From Aldehydirespirator sp965117015 (lineage in GTDB: Bacteria > Actinomycetota > Acidimicrobiia > Acidimicrobiales > Aldehydirespiratoraceae), in the NCBI GenBank assembly GCA_965117015.1, contig OZ220747.1, positions 3,410,001 to 3,474,000 of the forward strand: a stretch of 64,000 nt of DNA, written 5' to 3'. The notes beneath the pieces are model-generated. The model made no database searches, had not been told where the DNA came from, and saw only the letters and a program-made list of their open reading frames with translations. Position 1 is the stretch's first letter, and every line of letters begins with the position of its first letter. The position numbers and the translations under genes are program-made. Shown here one piece after another: positions 32,734-41,306 of the stretch.

Positions 32734-33393
32734 ATGGAGCCAGAGCTTGGATCGTTACACTGCCACCACATGACGCCGCCATCATCTGCATCCTCTAACT
32801 CAAGCTCCCCGACCGTGGCCCTGACCATGGACGGAGTCATCGCCAACTGGGTGAAGGGCTTGAGAGCCCATGTAGCCGCCCGGCATGCGGTCGCCGATCG
32901 GCAGCTGGCCCTGAACGTCTCCTGGGATCTCTCCGAATGGGGCGTTGACGACCCGGCCGGCACGATCCGCGACTTCCTGCTGTCTCCGATGTCGGGGCGG
33001 CTCAAGCTCGTCGAAGGCGCAGAGGCCGGGATAGCCAGGCTGCAATCGGCCGGTTTCAGGGTCTTGGCCGTGACCCGGCGCGACCACATGGTCGGCGACA
33101 ATCCCGACGACCAGGACACGACCCGCGACATCGCCCGCCAGTGGTTCGCCGGTCAGCCGCATCTGGGCATAGGCGACGACGACATCGTGTTCACCGAGGA
33201 CCCGGTAGGGCTCGATGCCGATGTCTGGGTGGACGACGCGCCTCGGCGCGTGCAGCGCCTGGTGGAGGCCGAGAAGCCGGTGTGGGTGCTGCCGCAGCCG
33301 TGGAACCGCTCGGTGGTGCAGCATCCGGGCGTGCATGTGCTGTTCGACGGCTGGAGCTCGGTCGACGATCTGATCGCGACACACTCCTCCTGA
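32734..33393 (+). CDS. HAD-like 5'-nucleotidase (NT5C-type) homologue lacking the nucleophile
   Basis: A 219-residue HAD-fold protein resembling 5'(3')-deoxyribonucleotidases: motif I is VALTMDGVIANW, where the family has DxDGV, then TRRDH, DADVWVDDAPRRVQRL and PVWVLPQPWNRSV. The first Asp of motif I, the phosphoryl-accepting nucleophile, is replaced by Thr31, while the second Asp and the VDD metal motif remain. Catalysis is therefore doubtful and it may bind nucleotides only. The start is uncertain: ATG 32734 or ATG 32770. A 6-bp hairpin at 33412-33426 may terminate it. Confidence 0.7.
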   Translation: MEPELGSLHCHHMTPPSSASSNSSSPTVALTMDGVIANWVKGLRAHVAARHAVADRQLALNVSWDLSEWGVDDPAGTIRDFLLSPMSGRLKLVEGAEAGIARLQSAGFRVLAVTRRDHMVGDNPDDQDTTRDIARQWFAGQPHLGIGDDDIVFTEDPVGLDADVWVDDAPRRVQRLVEAEKPVWVLPQPWNRSVVQHPGVHVLFDGWSSVDDLIATHSS

Positions 33394-33552
33394 CGAAGGC
33401 CAACGGCATCGGCGCCGCCGCGGCGCACCGCCGACGCGCATCCAGGAGCGGTGTCACAGCCGCGCTCCATAATCGCGGCGAGCGCTGAGCGCTCTCCTCG
33501 CAGCCCGGGGCAGCGGGCCGCCTGCACTCCGCAAGGCGAAAGGCCCTGTCCC

Positions 33553-34500
33553 ATGCATACCGGTCATCGGTTCCTCCCCTTCTTCTCCAGGCTCGACGAC
33601 GGCCTCGTCGTGGAGCGCAAGGACCCCGCAGGCTCGATGCTGGCGGCAGGCAGCGCCCAGGCGTGCGGAACGCGCCAAGATCCGCGGCTGTTGGATCTCG
33701 CATCCCATGCCCTGGACCTGCCGGCCGGGGGCGCGGTGATGGCCGCGGCCACCGGAGCGACCACCACAGTCGATCCTCCCTCCAGCGGTGTGATGGCCAT
33801 GATCGGTCTGAGATGCCCACCGGAGACCGTGGCGGTGGCGGCCACTACGCAGTGCGAGACGCTGTGGCCCGACGGCTGCCGCCGCAGCGGCGTGCTGGCG
33901 TGGTCGCTCGATCGGCACCACAACTCCTCGGCGCTGTTCCGCGAGCAGCCCGGCCGCGGCGCGGAGACGCTCACCGCGGTGGCGGGAACCCTGCTCGACG
34001 CGGGCCTCCGCGCCCTGGGTCACGGCACGCCGCCGTGCCCCTCCCCTGCGGTGTGGTTCCCGGACGGCGTGTTCCTGCACCGGGTGTCGAGGCTGCTCGG
34101 CCGGCGCGGCGGGGTGTGCACCCGGCGCCCGCTGAGTTGGGACAGCCTCTCGCGGCTCTATCCGCTCAATGGCTCGGCCGAGCCACTGACGCCCGGCATG
34201 ACGCTCCATCTGCGGCAGGACTTCGGTGAGCGGAACACATGGTCGTCCCTGCGTCTCAGGGTCGTCGATCAACCTGTTGCCGCGCCGGCGATCCTCCCCG
34301 GCCTCACCCCGGACATCGCTGAGTGGCTCGACGACGGATCGTTCGCCCGCTGGGTGCTCAGCCGGGTCCCCGATCCCCCCAGCACCCTGGACTGGCTGTG
34401 CGGACGCCTCGACCGAGGCTTGGCCAGCGATCTCCACCTAGCGCTGGGTGAGGTGAACGGACCGGGCCTGCGCAGGCGCCGGGGGCACATTCGGGCTTAG
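33553..34500 (+). CDS. Protein of unknown function
   Basis: A 315-residue protein I do not recognise. It is soluble, without signal peptide or membrane segments. It has an Ala/Gly-rich N-terminal half (AGGAVMAAATGATTTVDPP), a cysteine-containing segment QCETLWPDGCRRSG, a HGTPPCPSPAVWFPDGVFL stretch and a basic C-terminus ending RRRRGHIRA. The ATG at 33553 follows a weak AAAGG; an upstream in-frame start is possible. Codon use and GC match neighbours, so it looks like a native gene. A CATAAT hexamer at 33468-33473 could be its -10 box. The 159-base gap before it otherwise shows only short inverted repeats. Confidence 0.65.
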   Translation: MHTGHRFLPFFSRLDDGLVVERKDPAGSMLAAGSAQACGTRQDPRLLDLASHALDLPAGGAVMAAATGATTTVDPPSSGVMAMIGLRCPPETVAVAATTQCETLWPDGCRRSGVLAWSLDRHHNSSALFREQPGRGAETLTAVAGTLLDAGLRALGHGTPPCPSPAVWFPDGVFLHRVSRLLGRRGGVCTRRPLSWDSLSRLYPLNGSAEPLTPGMTLHLRQDFGERNTWSSLRLRVVDQPVAAPAILPGLTPDIAEWLDDGSFARWVLSRVPDPPSTLDWLCGRLDRGLASDLHLALGEVNGPGLRRRRGHIRA

Positions 34501-34524
34501 GGCGCGCCGTTATGCTGGCTCGTC

Positions 34525-36165
34525 GTGAGTGGGCCGAAACCGAGCGGCGGATCCATCGCCCGCCGCCGCCTGCTCATAGCGCTGGGTTTCGGGGCAACCA
34601 ACGTTGCCGTGCTCCGCCGGCTGGGATCCGGCGAGGCTCCCGCTCCCGAGCAGCAGCCGCAGCAGACGGCCGCACCGGTCGAAGCGGCCGATGCTCCGAC
34701 TGCCTCGGCACCGGCAACGGTCGTCTCCGAACCGGCGGCGCCGACCGAGCCGCCGCCGGTGCCGGTCCTGGACGAGTCGGCGGCACAGGGGACTGATCAG
34801 CCGTTCGACCTGGCCATCGTCGGCGGCCGTGTCATCGACCCCGCCTCGGGATTCGACTTCGTAGCCAGCATCGGCATCAGCGGCTCGACCGTCGCGGCCA
34901 TCTCGGCAGATCCGGACGCTCCACCCCTGCAGGCAGCCACCACGATCGACGCAACCGGCCTAGTGGTGTCGCCCGGCTTCATCGACATCCTGTCGTACAG
35001 CCCCAACGGTTACGGCGAGTGGTTCAAGCTGGCCGACGGCGTGACAACCAACCTCGGGATGCACGGCCTCGACAACCGCGCCGACAACTGGTTCTCGGCC
35101 CATCCCGACGGCAGCTCGCCGATCCACTTCGGTGGGGCCTCCGACCACGCTTTCGTCCGGCAGGTGCACGGACTTGAGCCCCACGACACCGCGTCGGGCA
35201 GCACGCTCGAGGCCATGCTCGATGACGCCCGCTCCGACCTGCGCAACGGGTTCATCGGGCTGCACATGCAGCCCGAGTACACCCCCGGCACCAGCGCCGA
35301 CGCGCTGCTGGCCCACGCCGCGGTCGCCGCGGAGCACGGCGTTCCCCTGTGCGTGCACGCCCGATACTCCGACAACCTCCCGCCCGGCACCAACCTCCAG
35401 GCCATCAGCGAGCTCGTCTCCGCTGCCCGCGAGACCGGGGCCCATGTCCACGTCGAGCACATCAACTCGACGGGCGGCACCGGGGTGATGGCCGAGGCGC
35501 TCGGACGCATCGGTGACGCCATCGACGAAGGGCTGTCCATGACGGCCTGCACCTACCCGTACACCTTCTGGGCCACCTACCTCAAGTCGGCTCGCTACCA
35601 GGACTGGCAGGAGAAGTACGGCATCGGCTACGGCGATCTGCAGGTGGCGGGAACGTCGGAGCGCCTGACCGAACAGACCTTCGCCGACGCCTACGCGGCC
35701 AACAGCCTCACGGCTGCCTTCGCCATGTCGCCCGAGGACGTGGACCTGCCACTTCAGGCCGACTTCGTGATGGTCGGCAGCGACGCCATCCTCGAGCAGT
35801 CCCACAACAACCACCCCCGGTCGACCGGATGCTTCAGCCGGGTGCTCGGGCACTACGTACGCGAGCGGCAGGTTCTCGACCTCCCCACCGCACTCGCCAA
35901 GATGACGATCCAGCCAGCCCGCCTGCTCGAGGGGCGCTGCCCGGATCTGCTGCGCAAGGGCCGGCTCGGCATCGGCGCCGACGCCGACATCACCGTGTTC
36001 GATCCGGCCACCGTCACCGACCGGTCCACGATCGCCGACCCCGCTCAGGAGTCCGCAGGCATCCAATGGGTGGTGGTCGAAGGCCGGGTGGCCCGATCAC
36101 CCGACGGCTTCACCGCGGTTCAGCCCGCAGGCCGGGGCCTGCGGTCCGACATCGGCACGGCCTGA
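34525..36165 (+). CDS. Secreted D-aminoacylase-like amidohydrolase with altered metal motif
   Basis: A 546-residue protein with a twin-arginine-type signal (IARRRLLIALGFGATN) and a Pro/Ala/Glu-rich linker to about residue 90. An amidohydrolase domain follows: LAIVGGRVIDPASGFD, SPGFIDIL, DGVTTNLGMHG, CVHARYSDN, HVEHINSTGG, VMVGSDAILEQSHNNHPRS and RVLGHYVRE. The later motifs match D-aminoacylases. The usual HxH after GFID is replaced by LSYSPN, so one metal site is probably absent. The GTG start at 34525 lies 8 bases after TATGCT, a likely -10 box, suggesting a leaderless transcript. Confidence 0.82.
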   Translation: MSGPKPSGGSIARRRLLIALGFGATNVAVLRRLGSGEAPAPEQQPQQTAAPVEAADAPTASAPATVVSEPAAPTEPPPVPVLDESAAQGTDQPFDLAIVGGRVIDPASGFDFVASIGISGSTVAAISADPDAPPLQAATTIDATGLVVSPGFIDILSYSPNGYGEWFKLADGVTTNLGMHGLDNRADNWFSAHPDGSSPIHFGGASDHAFVRQVHGLEPHDTASGSTLEAMLDDARSDLRNGFIGLHMQPEYTPGTSADALLAHAAVAAEHGVPLCVHARYSDNLPPGTNLQAISELVSAARETGAHVHVEHINSTGGTGVMAEALGRIGDAIDEGLSMTACTYPYTFWATYLKSARYQDWQEKYGIGYGDLQVAGTSERLTEQTFADAYAANSLTAAFAMSPEDVDLPLQADFVMVGSDAILEQSHNNHPRSTGCFSRVLGHYVRERQVLDLPTALAKMTIQPARLLEGRCPDLLRKGRLGIGADADITVFDPATVTDRSTIADPAQESAGIQWVVVEGRVARSPDGFTAVQPAGRGLRSDIGTA

Positions 36166-36222
36166 GGGCCCAGAGGCCGAGCGGATGGAGAGCGAACCAT
36201 GAGGAAGCACGCGAGGCACCGA

Positions 36223-36269
36223 GCGAGGCCGTGGCCCGAGCGGCCCGTGAGCGAAGCGAACAAGAGCGG
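36223..36269 (+). repeat. 47-bp intergenic repeat, copy A
   Basis: gcgaggccgtggcccgagcg...caagagcgg, present with a single mismatch at 37534-37580. It lies 57 bases after the stop of the amidohydrolase and just before capA. A second shared block gaggccgagcgg lies upstream (36173-36184). Confidence 0.85.
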
Positions 36270-36281
36270 GAGCCCGTAGTC

Positions 36282-37493
36282 ATGGAGCCGCGATCGCCGT
36301 TGGAGCGGGCAGTGGCCTGGGTGCTGTTCGTCCTGCTCGTGGCCGGCGCGGCAGCATCGATCGCATTCGACAACGACGGCTCCGACACGGCTGCGCGGCC
36401 AGAGCCCGCAAGAACCGAGACGGCAACCACCCCGCCCGCAAGCCCACCGGTAGCCGCCGAGGAACCCGCCGTCACCGCGGCGGTGGACGACGGGCCGTCC
36501 TCCTTCACGATCGCGGCCACCGGCGACCTACTCATCCACGAGTCGGTTGCCGACGCGGCCCGCACGTCCGACGGCTGGGACTTCACGTCGATGTTCGACA
36601 GCGTCGCTCCGATCCTCAGCCAAGCGGACCTGGCCGTATGCCACGTGGAGAGCCCGATGTCGCCCAACAACGCCAGCCTCTCCTATTTCCCCGCGTTCCT
36701 GGTGCCCAGAGAGTTGGCCGACGCGATCGCCTACGCCGGCTACGACACCTGCTCTCTCGCCTCCAACCATGCCAACGACGCCGGGCGCGAGGGAATCGTG
36801 GGCACCATCGGCGGCCTTGATCGGGTCCAGGTCGCCCACGCCGGCATGGCGCTCTCGCCAGAGGCCCGCGACGAGGTCACGCTGCTCACCGCGGGCGAGG
36901 CCACCGTCGCGCACCTCTCCTACACCTACGGCTTCACCAACAGAAGACTCGATCCCGATGAGCCATACCTGTCCAACGTCATCGACGAGGCGACCATCCT
37001 CGACGAGGCCCGGCGGGCACGGTCCGCGGGCGCGGAATTCGTGGTGCTGTCGCTGCACTGGGGCACCAACTACTCCGCCGAACTCGACGAGCTGCAGGTC
37101 GGTCTCGGACCTCGACTGCTGGCCTCCCCCGACATCGACCTGATCCTCGGCCACCACGCCCACATGGTGCAGCCGGTAGTCGAGATCGGCGGAGAGTTCA
37201 TCGTCTACGGGTTGGGGAACTTCCTGTCGAACCAGTCCCCGGAAACCTGCGCCGAATGCCCGCTGCCCACCGAGGACGGCGTGATCGTCCATCTAACGGT
37301 GACCGAGGACGAGGCCACCGGCCGGTGGTCGGTCACCGAGATCGCTCACACCCCCACCTGGGTGGATCGCTCCAACTTCGAGATCGTCGACGTGCTGAGA
37401 GACACAGGTCGCGATCCGGCGTTGCTCCAGGACTCCGCCCGGAGGACCGCCTCCGCCCTCGCCTTCCTGGGTACGACAGTCGAGCCGCGCTAG
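36282..37493 (+). CDS. CapA-family metallophosphatase-like protein, membrane-anchored
   Basis: A 403-residue protein with an N-terminal membrane anchor (AVAWVLFVLLVAGAAASIAF) and a Thr/Pro/Ala-rich spacer. A CapA/PgsA domain follows: IAATGDLLIHESV, DLAVCHVESPMSP, SLASNHANDAG, VLSLHWGTNYSAE and LILGHHAHMVQP. These are the metal-ligand motifs of the metallophosphatase fold. The family is linked to poly-gamma-glutamate or other surface polymer export, but many members are uncharacterised. It lies between two nearly identical 47-bp repeats. No capB or capC is nearby. Confidence 0.87.
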   Translation: MEPRSPLERAVAWVLFVLLVAGAAASIAFDNDGSDTAARPEPARTETATTPPASPPVAAEEPAVTAAVDDGPSSFTIAATGDLLIHESVADAARTSDGWDFTSMFDSVAPILSQADLAVCHVESPMSPNNASLSYFPAFLVPRELADAIAYAGYDTCSLASNHANDAGREGIVGTIGGLDRVQVAHAGMALSPEARDEVTLLTAGEATVAHLSYTYGFTNRRLDPDEPYLSNVIDEATILDEARRARSAGAEFVVLSLHWGTNYSAELDELQVGLGPRLLASPDIDLILGHHAHMVQPVVEIGGEFIVYGLGNFLSNQSPETCAECPLPTEDGVIVHLTVTEDEATGRWSVTEIAHTPTWVDRSNFEIVDVLRDTGRDPALLQDSARRTASALAFLGTTVEPR

Positions 37494-37533
37494 AGAGGCC
37501 GAGCGGGTCGGCGGGCGAACCCCGTCCATACGG

Positions 37534-37580
37534 GCGAGGCCGTGGCCCGAGCGGCCCGTGAGCAAAGCGAACAAGAGCGG
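37534..37580 (+). repeat. 47-bp intergenic repeat, copy B
   Basis: Matches copy A at all but one position (gcaaagcg for gcgaagcg). It lies 40 bases after the capA stop and just upstream of carD. The companion block gaggccgagcgg is at 37495-37506, 39 bases before this repeat against 50 bases in copy A. Confidence 0.85.
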
Positions 37581-37613
37581 AATCACGGGCGAGCCGGCGG
37601 TAGAATCCACAGA

Positions 37614-38093
37614 GTGAGCTTCAAGGTCGGTGATCGGGTTGTGTACCCGCATCACGGTGCCGCTGAGATTGTGAGGCTGGAGAAGCGCACCGCCTTCGGC
37701 GAGGAGCAGGACTATCTCGTGCTGCGCATGACCCACGGCGAGATGACCGTGGCCGTGCCCGCCGACCGGGCCGAGGACGTCGGGATGCGCTGGCCCATCA
37801 GCACCGAGGACGTGGACGACCTCTTCGAGGTACTGGCCCGCCGTGATGTGAGAGAGCCCGCCAACTGGTCGCGGCGCTACAAGAACCACCAGGAGAAGCT
37901 CAAGTCGGGCGACGTGTACCAGGTGGCCGAGGTAGTGCGCAACCTGGCCCTGCGGGAGCGGGCCAAGGGGCTCTCCGCCGGCGAGAAGACGCTCTACAAC
38001 ACGGCTCGCAGCGTACTGGTCTCGGAGCTGTCGTTCGCGCTCAATGTGACCGAGGACGAGGCGTCGAGCCGCGTCGACGTCGCCCTTACCTGA
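37614..38093 (+). CDS. carD: CarD-family RNA polymerase-binding regulator
   Basis: A 159-residue regulator that binds the RNA polymerase beta subunit and stabilises open complexes in actinobacteria. The N-terminal RID is FKVGDRVVYPHHGAAEIVRLE; the C-terminal helical DNA-binding part has SRRYKNHQEKLKSGDVYQVAEV, LSAGEKTLYNTARSVLVSEL and EDEASSRVD. Length matches mycobacterial CarD. The GTG at 37614 starts the domain; TAGAAT at 37601-37606 ends 7 bases before it, so the mRNA is probably leaderless. In mycobacteria carD is followed by ispD/ispF; here an SDR gene lies convergent. Confidence 0.93.
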   Translation: MSFKVGDRVVYPHHGAAEIVRLEKRTAFGEEQDYLVLRMTHGEMTVAVPADRAEDVGMRWPISTEDVDDLFEVLARRDVREPANWSRRYKNHQEKLKSGDVYQVAEVVRNLALRERAKGLSAGEKTLYNTARSVLVSELSFALNVTEDEASSRVDVALT

Positions 38094-38147
38094 CGTCTTT
38101 CTGGCCTGACTCTGCCCTGACGCGGGCTGCGGGTAAGGCGCTCCCCC

Positions 38148-38960
38148 TCAGCGGACCAGTCCGCCGCCGTCGACGATCAGCGACTGGCCGTTGACCATGC
38201 TGGCCGCGTCGGATGCCAGCCACACAGCCGTCTCGGCCACCTCGTCCGGCGTGAGCATCCGGCCACCGATGTTGGTGGCCGCGATCATCTTGGCGATCTC
38301 GGCGTTGTCGCCGATGAAGCGCCGGATCATCGGCGTGTCGGTCGAGCCAGGCAGCACGGCGTTGACCCTGATTCCCCGGCGGGCGTACTCCTGCGCGGCC
38401 GCCTTGGTCAGCCCGACCACTCCGTGCTTGGCCGCCGTGTAGTGGGGCTGGCCCGGAGCCGCCACGACCCCCGCTCCCGACGAGGTGTTGACGATGGCGC
38501 CGCCGCCCTGAGCGGCCATGTGGCGCAGTTCGTGCTTCATGCACAGGAACACACTGGTCAAGTTGACCGAGATCATGCGGTCCCACCGGGCCAGCTCGAG
38601 CTGGTCGAACTCCGACATCATGTCGGCGATCCCGGCATTGTTGAAGGCGATGTCGAGACGGCCGTGTCGCGCCACGATCCCGTCCACCATCGAGCTGACG
38701 GCGGCCTCGTCGGTCACGTCGACGGCCACAGGCGAGGCGCCTGCAGGTTCCTGCGAGGCCCCGCTGATGGCGGCGGCCGTGGCGAGCGCCCCCTCGGCGT
38801 CGACGTCGGCCACAACGACGTGGGCCGCGCCCTGCGCGGCGAATTGCTGGGCCGCGGCCCGGCCGATGCCGCCGGCCGCACCGGTGACCAGCACCACCTT
38901 GTCCTGCGCCAGGCCGCTCACCCCGGAGCGGCCCTGCGTCCCGGGATCGAGGTCGCTCAC
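38148..38960 (-). CDS. SDR-family oxidoreductase
   Basis: A 270-residue NAD(P)-dependent dehydrogenase with TGAAGGIGRAAAQQFAAQGA (about residues 26-45), NNAGIA, VNTSSGAG, and the catalytic YTAAK. The C-terminus WLASDAASMVNGQSLIVDGG is standard. The GTG at 38960 overlaps the thiolase stop by 4 bases (GTGA), so the two are translationally coupled; a second GTG at 38922 is possible. Pairing with a thiolase suggests hydroxyacyl-CoA oxidation followed by thiolysis (inference). Confidence 0.88.
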   Translation of the reverse strand: MSDLDPGTQGRSGVSGLAQDKVVLVTGAAGGIGRAAAQQFAAQGAAHVVVADVDAEGALATAAAISGASQEPAGASPVAVDVTDEAAVSSMVDGIVARHGRLDIAFNNAGIADMMSEFDQLELARWDRMISVNLTSVFLCMKHELRHMAAQGGGAIVNTSSGAGVVAAPGQPHYTAAKHGVVGLTKAAAQEYARRGIRVNAVLPGSTDTPMIRRFIGDNAEIAKMIAATNIGGRMLTPDEVAETAVWLASDAASMVNGQSLIVDGGGLVR

Positions 38961-40108
38961 AGGCGCTCGATGATGGTGACGTTGGCCTGGCCGCCGCCCT
39001 CGCACATCGTCTGCAGGCCCCAGCGTCCGCCGGTGCGCTCCAGTTCGTGCAGCATGGTGGTCATCAGCTTGGCGCCGGTGCAGCCCAGCGGATGTCCGAG
39101 CGCGATGGCGCCGCCGTTGACGTTGACCTTGGAGTGGGGGATGTCGTGCTCGTGCATCCAGGCCATCGGCACCGGCGCGAACGCCTCGTTGCACTCGAAC
39201 AGGTCGAAGTCGTCGATGGCCATGCCGGTGCGCTCCAGCGCGTAGGCGGTGGCCGGGATGGGGCCGGTCAGCATGTAGATCGGGTCGTCGCCCCTCACCG
39301 ACATGTGATGGATGCGGGCTCTGGGCTTCAGTTCGTGCTGCTCCACCGCCTTCTCGGAGGCCACCAGAAGCGCGGCCGCCCCATCGCTGATCTGGCTGGA
39401 GACCGCCGCGGTGAGCCGCCCGCCCTCGGTGAGCGGCGGCAGCGACTGCATCCTCTCCAGGGAGGTGTCGCGGCGGGGGCCCTCGTCGATGGTCACCCCG
39501 GCGACCGGCTCGATCTCGGCGGTGAACCGCCCCTCGTCGATGGCCTGGATGGCCCGGCGGTGGCTCTCCAGCGCGTAGGCCTCCATGTCGGCCCGGCTGA
39601 AGTCCCACTTCTCGGCGATCATCTCGGCGCCCCGGAACTGCGACACCTCCTGGGTGCCGTAGCGCTGCACCCACCCCTGCGAGCCAGTGAACGGATCGGC
39701 GTGGCCCAGCGCCTCGGCCGCGATCAGCGCGGTTCCGATGGGCACCATCGACATGTTCTGCACACCGCCCGCCACGACCAGGTCGTTCACCCCGGCCATG
39801 ACGCCCATGGCCGCGAAGCTGACCGCCTGCTGGCCCGAGCCGCACTGGCGGTCCACCGTGACGCCGGGAACGGCCTCGGGCAGGCCCGCGGCCAGCCAGC
39901 AGGTGCGAGCGATGTCACCCGCGTTGGGGCCCACGTTGTCGAGATTGCCGAAGATCACGTCCTCGACGGCCATGGGGTCGACGCCGGTGCGGCGCAGCAG
40001 CGCCTTGATGGCGGCCGCCCCGAGGTCGGCGGGATGCACCTCGGACAAACCGCCGCCGCGCCGGCCCGTCGGCGTGCGCACCGCGTCGATGATGTAGGCC
40101 TCGCTCAT
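38957..40108 (-). CDS. Acetyl-CoA acyltransferase (thiolase)
   Basis: A 383-residue thiolase. The nucleophile is Cys89 in VDRQCGSGQQA. The other catalytic motifs are NEAFAP, GGAIALGHPLGCTGA (His) and MCEGGGQ (second Cys). Length is normal for degradative thiolases. Ribosome site AAGGGGG precedes the ATG, and CATAAT (complement of 40143-40148) is a candidate -10 box. It is translationally coupled to the SDR gene, giving the last two steps of a beta-oxidation-like spiral. Confidence 0.93.
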   Translation of the reverse strand: MSEAYIIDAVRTPTGRRGGGLSEVHPADLGAAAIKALLRRTGVDPMAVEDVIFGNLDNVGPNAGDIARTCWLAAGLPEAVPGVTVDRQCGSGQQAVSFAAMGVMAGVNDLVVAGGVQNMSMVPIGTALIAAEALGHADPFTGSQGWVQRYGTQEVSQFRGAEMIAEKWDFSRADMEAYALESHRRAIQAIDEGRFTAEIEPVAGVTIDEGPRRDTSLERMQSLPPLTEGGRLTAAVSSQISDGAAALLVASEKAVEQHELKPRARIHHMSVRGDDPIYMLTGPIPATAYALERTGMAIDDFDLFECNEAFAPVPMAWMHEHDIPHSKVNVNGGAIALGHPLGCTGAKLMTTMLHELERTGGRWGLQTMCEGGGQANVTIIERL

Positions 40109-40191
40109 CGCAGGTCCCCCTTATCGATGACGTCTCGCCTCGATTATGCCCCGTCGAGATCGAAGAACCCCGTCAGCGGCCGGTTCGAGCG

Positions 40192-41295
40192 TCACCCCAA
40201 CTCCGGGATCACCTTCGTGCCGATCAGCTCGATGGTCTGCATCACCTTGTCGTGCGGCACCTTGTACGGATTGAACAGGCAGAACACCATGTCGCAGCCG
40301 GTGGCCTCATAGGCCCGGAACATCTCGACGGCCCGGTCGGGATCGCCGCACACGCAGGCGTTGGTCTCCATCAAGTAGTCCATGGTGAGGTGCTCGATGG
40401 AGCCGTCCTCGACGTGGTCCGCGGTCCGGCCCAGATAGTCGTAGGTGCCCAGCTCGTCCTCCATCTCCCGCAGCCACTGGGCCACCGATCCGATGAGCCG
40501 TGCTCCCGTCTTGGGGTACCACTCGAACGATTCGGCGGCCACCTCGACCGCCTCGGCCACCGTCGGCGCCACATTGACCATGGTGAAGGTGGCGGCCTGG
40601 TCGTTCACGAACCGCCCGATCGGGTCGGTGCATGCGGCGATGCCGTCACGGTAGATGGCGATGCGCCGGGCCAGCTCCTCGGGGGGCGTGCCCACCGAGA
40701 ACGACAGCAGCCCCAGGCCGGCCTCGCCGATCATGCGGTGCCCGCCGTCGGAGCTGGTGGCGGCCCACAGCGGGGGGTGCGGCGACTGCAGCGGCTTGGG
40801 CAGCACCCTGCGCGGCGGCATCTGCCAGTAGTGGCCGTCCCATTCCAGCTCGTCGCTGGTCATCGCGGCCACGGTCATCTCCAGGGCCTCGCGCCACATG
40901 GCCCGGGTCTCGCTCGGGTGGATGCCGAAGCCCTCCAGCTCGGCCCGGGTGGCCGAGCGGCCGGTGCCCAGCTCCACCCGGCCGTTCGAGAGCAGGTCGA
41001 GCACGGCCACCGACTCGGCCGTGCGCACCGGATGGTTGTAGGGCTTGGGCATGAGCCGCACGCCGTAGCCGAGCCGCAGGTTCTCGGTGACTGCGGCGAG
41101 GTGGCCGTAGAGCACCTCGGGATTGGAGCAGTGCGAGAACTCCTCGAGGAAGTGGTGCTCCACCGTCCACACCGAGTGGAACCCGACCCGGTCTCCCAGG
41201 CGGACCTGCTCCACCACCTCCTGGTAGGCCTGATGCTCGCTCTGGCGCGACCACGGCCGGGCCACCGGAATCTCGTAGAACATGGCGAACTTCAT
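40192..41295 (-). CDS. LLM-class flavin-dependent oxidoreductase
   Basis: A 367-residue luciferase-like protein: MKFAMFYEIPVARPW, VGFHSVWTVEHHFLEEFSH, NLRLGYGVRLMPKPYNHPVR, VLDLLSNGRVELGTGRS and PLWAATSS. The EHHFLEEFS motif is typical of alkanal or F420/FMN-dependent monooxygenase-like members. It starts 83 bases upstream of the thiolase start region (gap 40109-40191 holds a possible thiolase promoter) and lies 11 bases after a methyltransferase gene on the same strand. Substrate unknown. Confidence 0.88.
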   Translation of the reverse strand: MKFAMFYEIPVARPWSRQSEHQAYQEVVEQVRLGDRVGFHSVWTVEHHFLEEFSHCSNPEVLYGHLAAVTENLRLGYGVRLMPKPYNHPVRTAESVAVLDLLSNGRVELGTGRSATRAELEGFGIHPSETRAMWREALEMTVAAMTSDELEWDGHYWQMPPRRVLPKPLQSPHPPLWAATSSDGGHRMIGEAGLGLLSFSVGTPPEELARRIAIYRDGIAACTDPIGRFVNDQAATFTMVNVAPTVAEAVEVAAESFEWYPKTGARLIGSVAQWLREMEDELGTYDYLGRTADHVEDGSIEHLTMDYLMETNACVCGDPDRAVEMFRAYEATGCDMVFCLFNPYKVPHDKVMQTIELIGTKVIPELG

Positions 41296-41306
41296 GGGCG
41301 ACGCTC

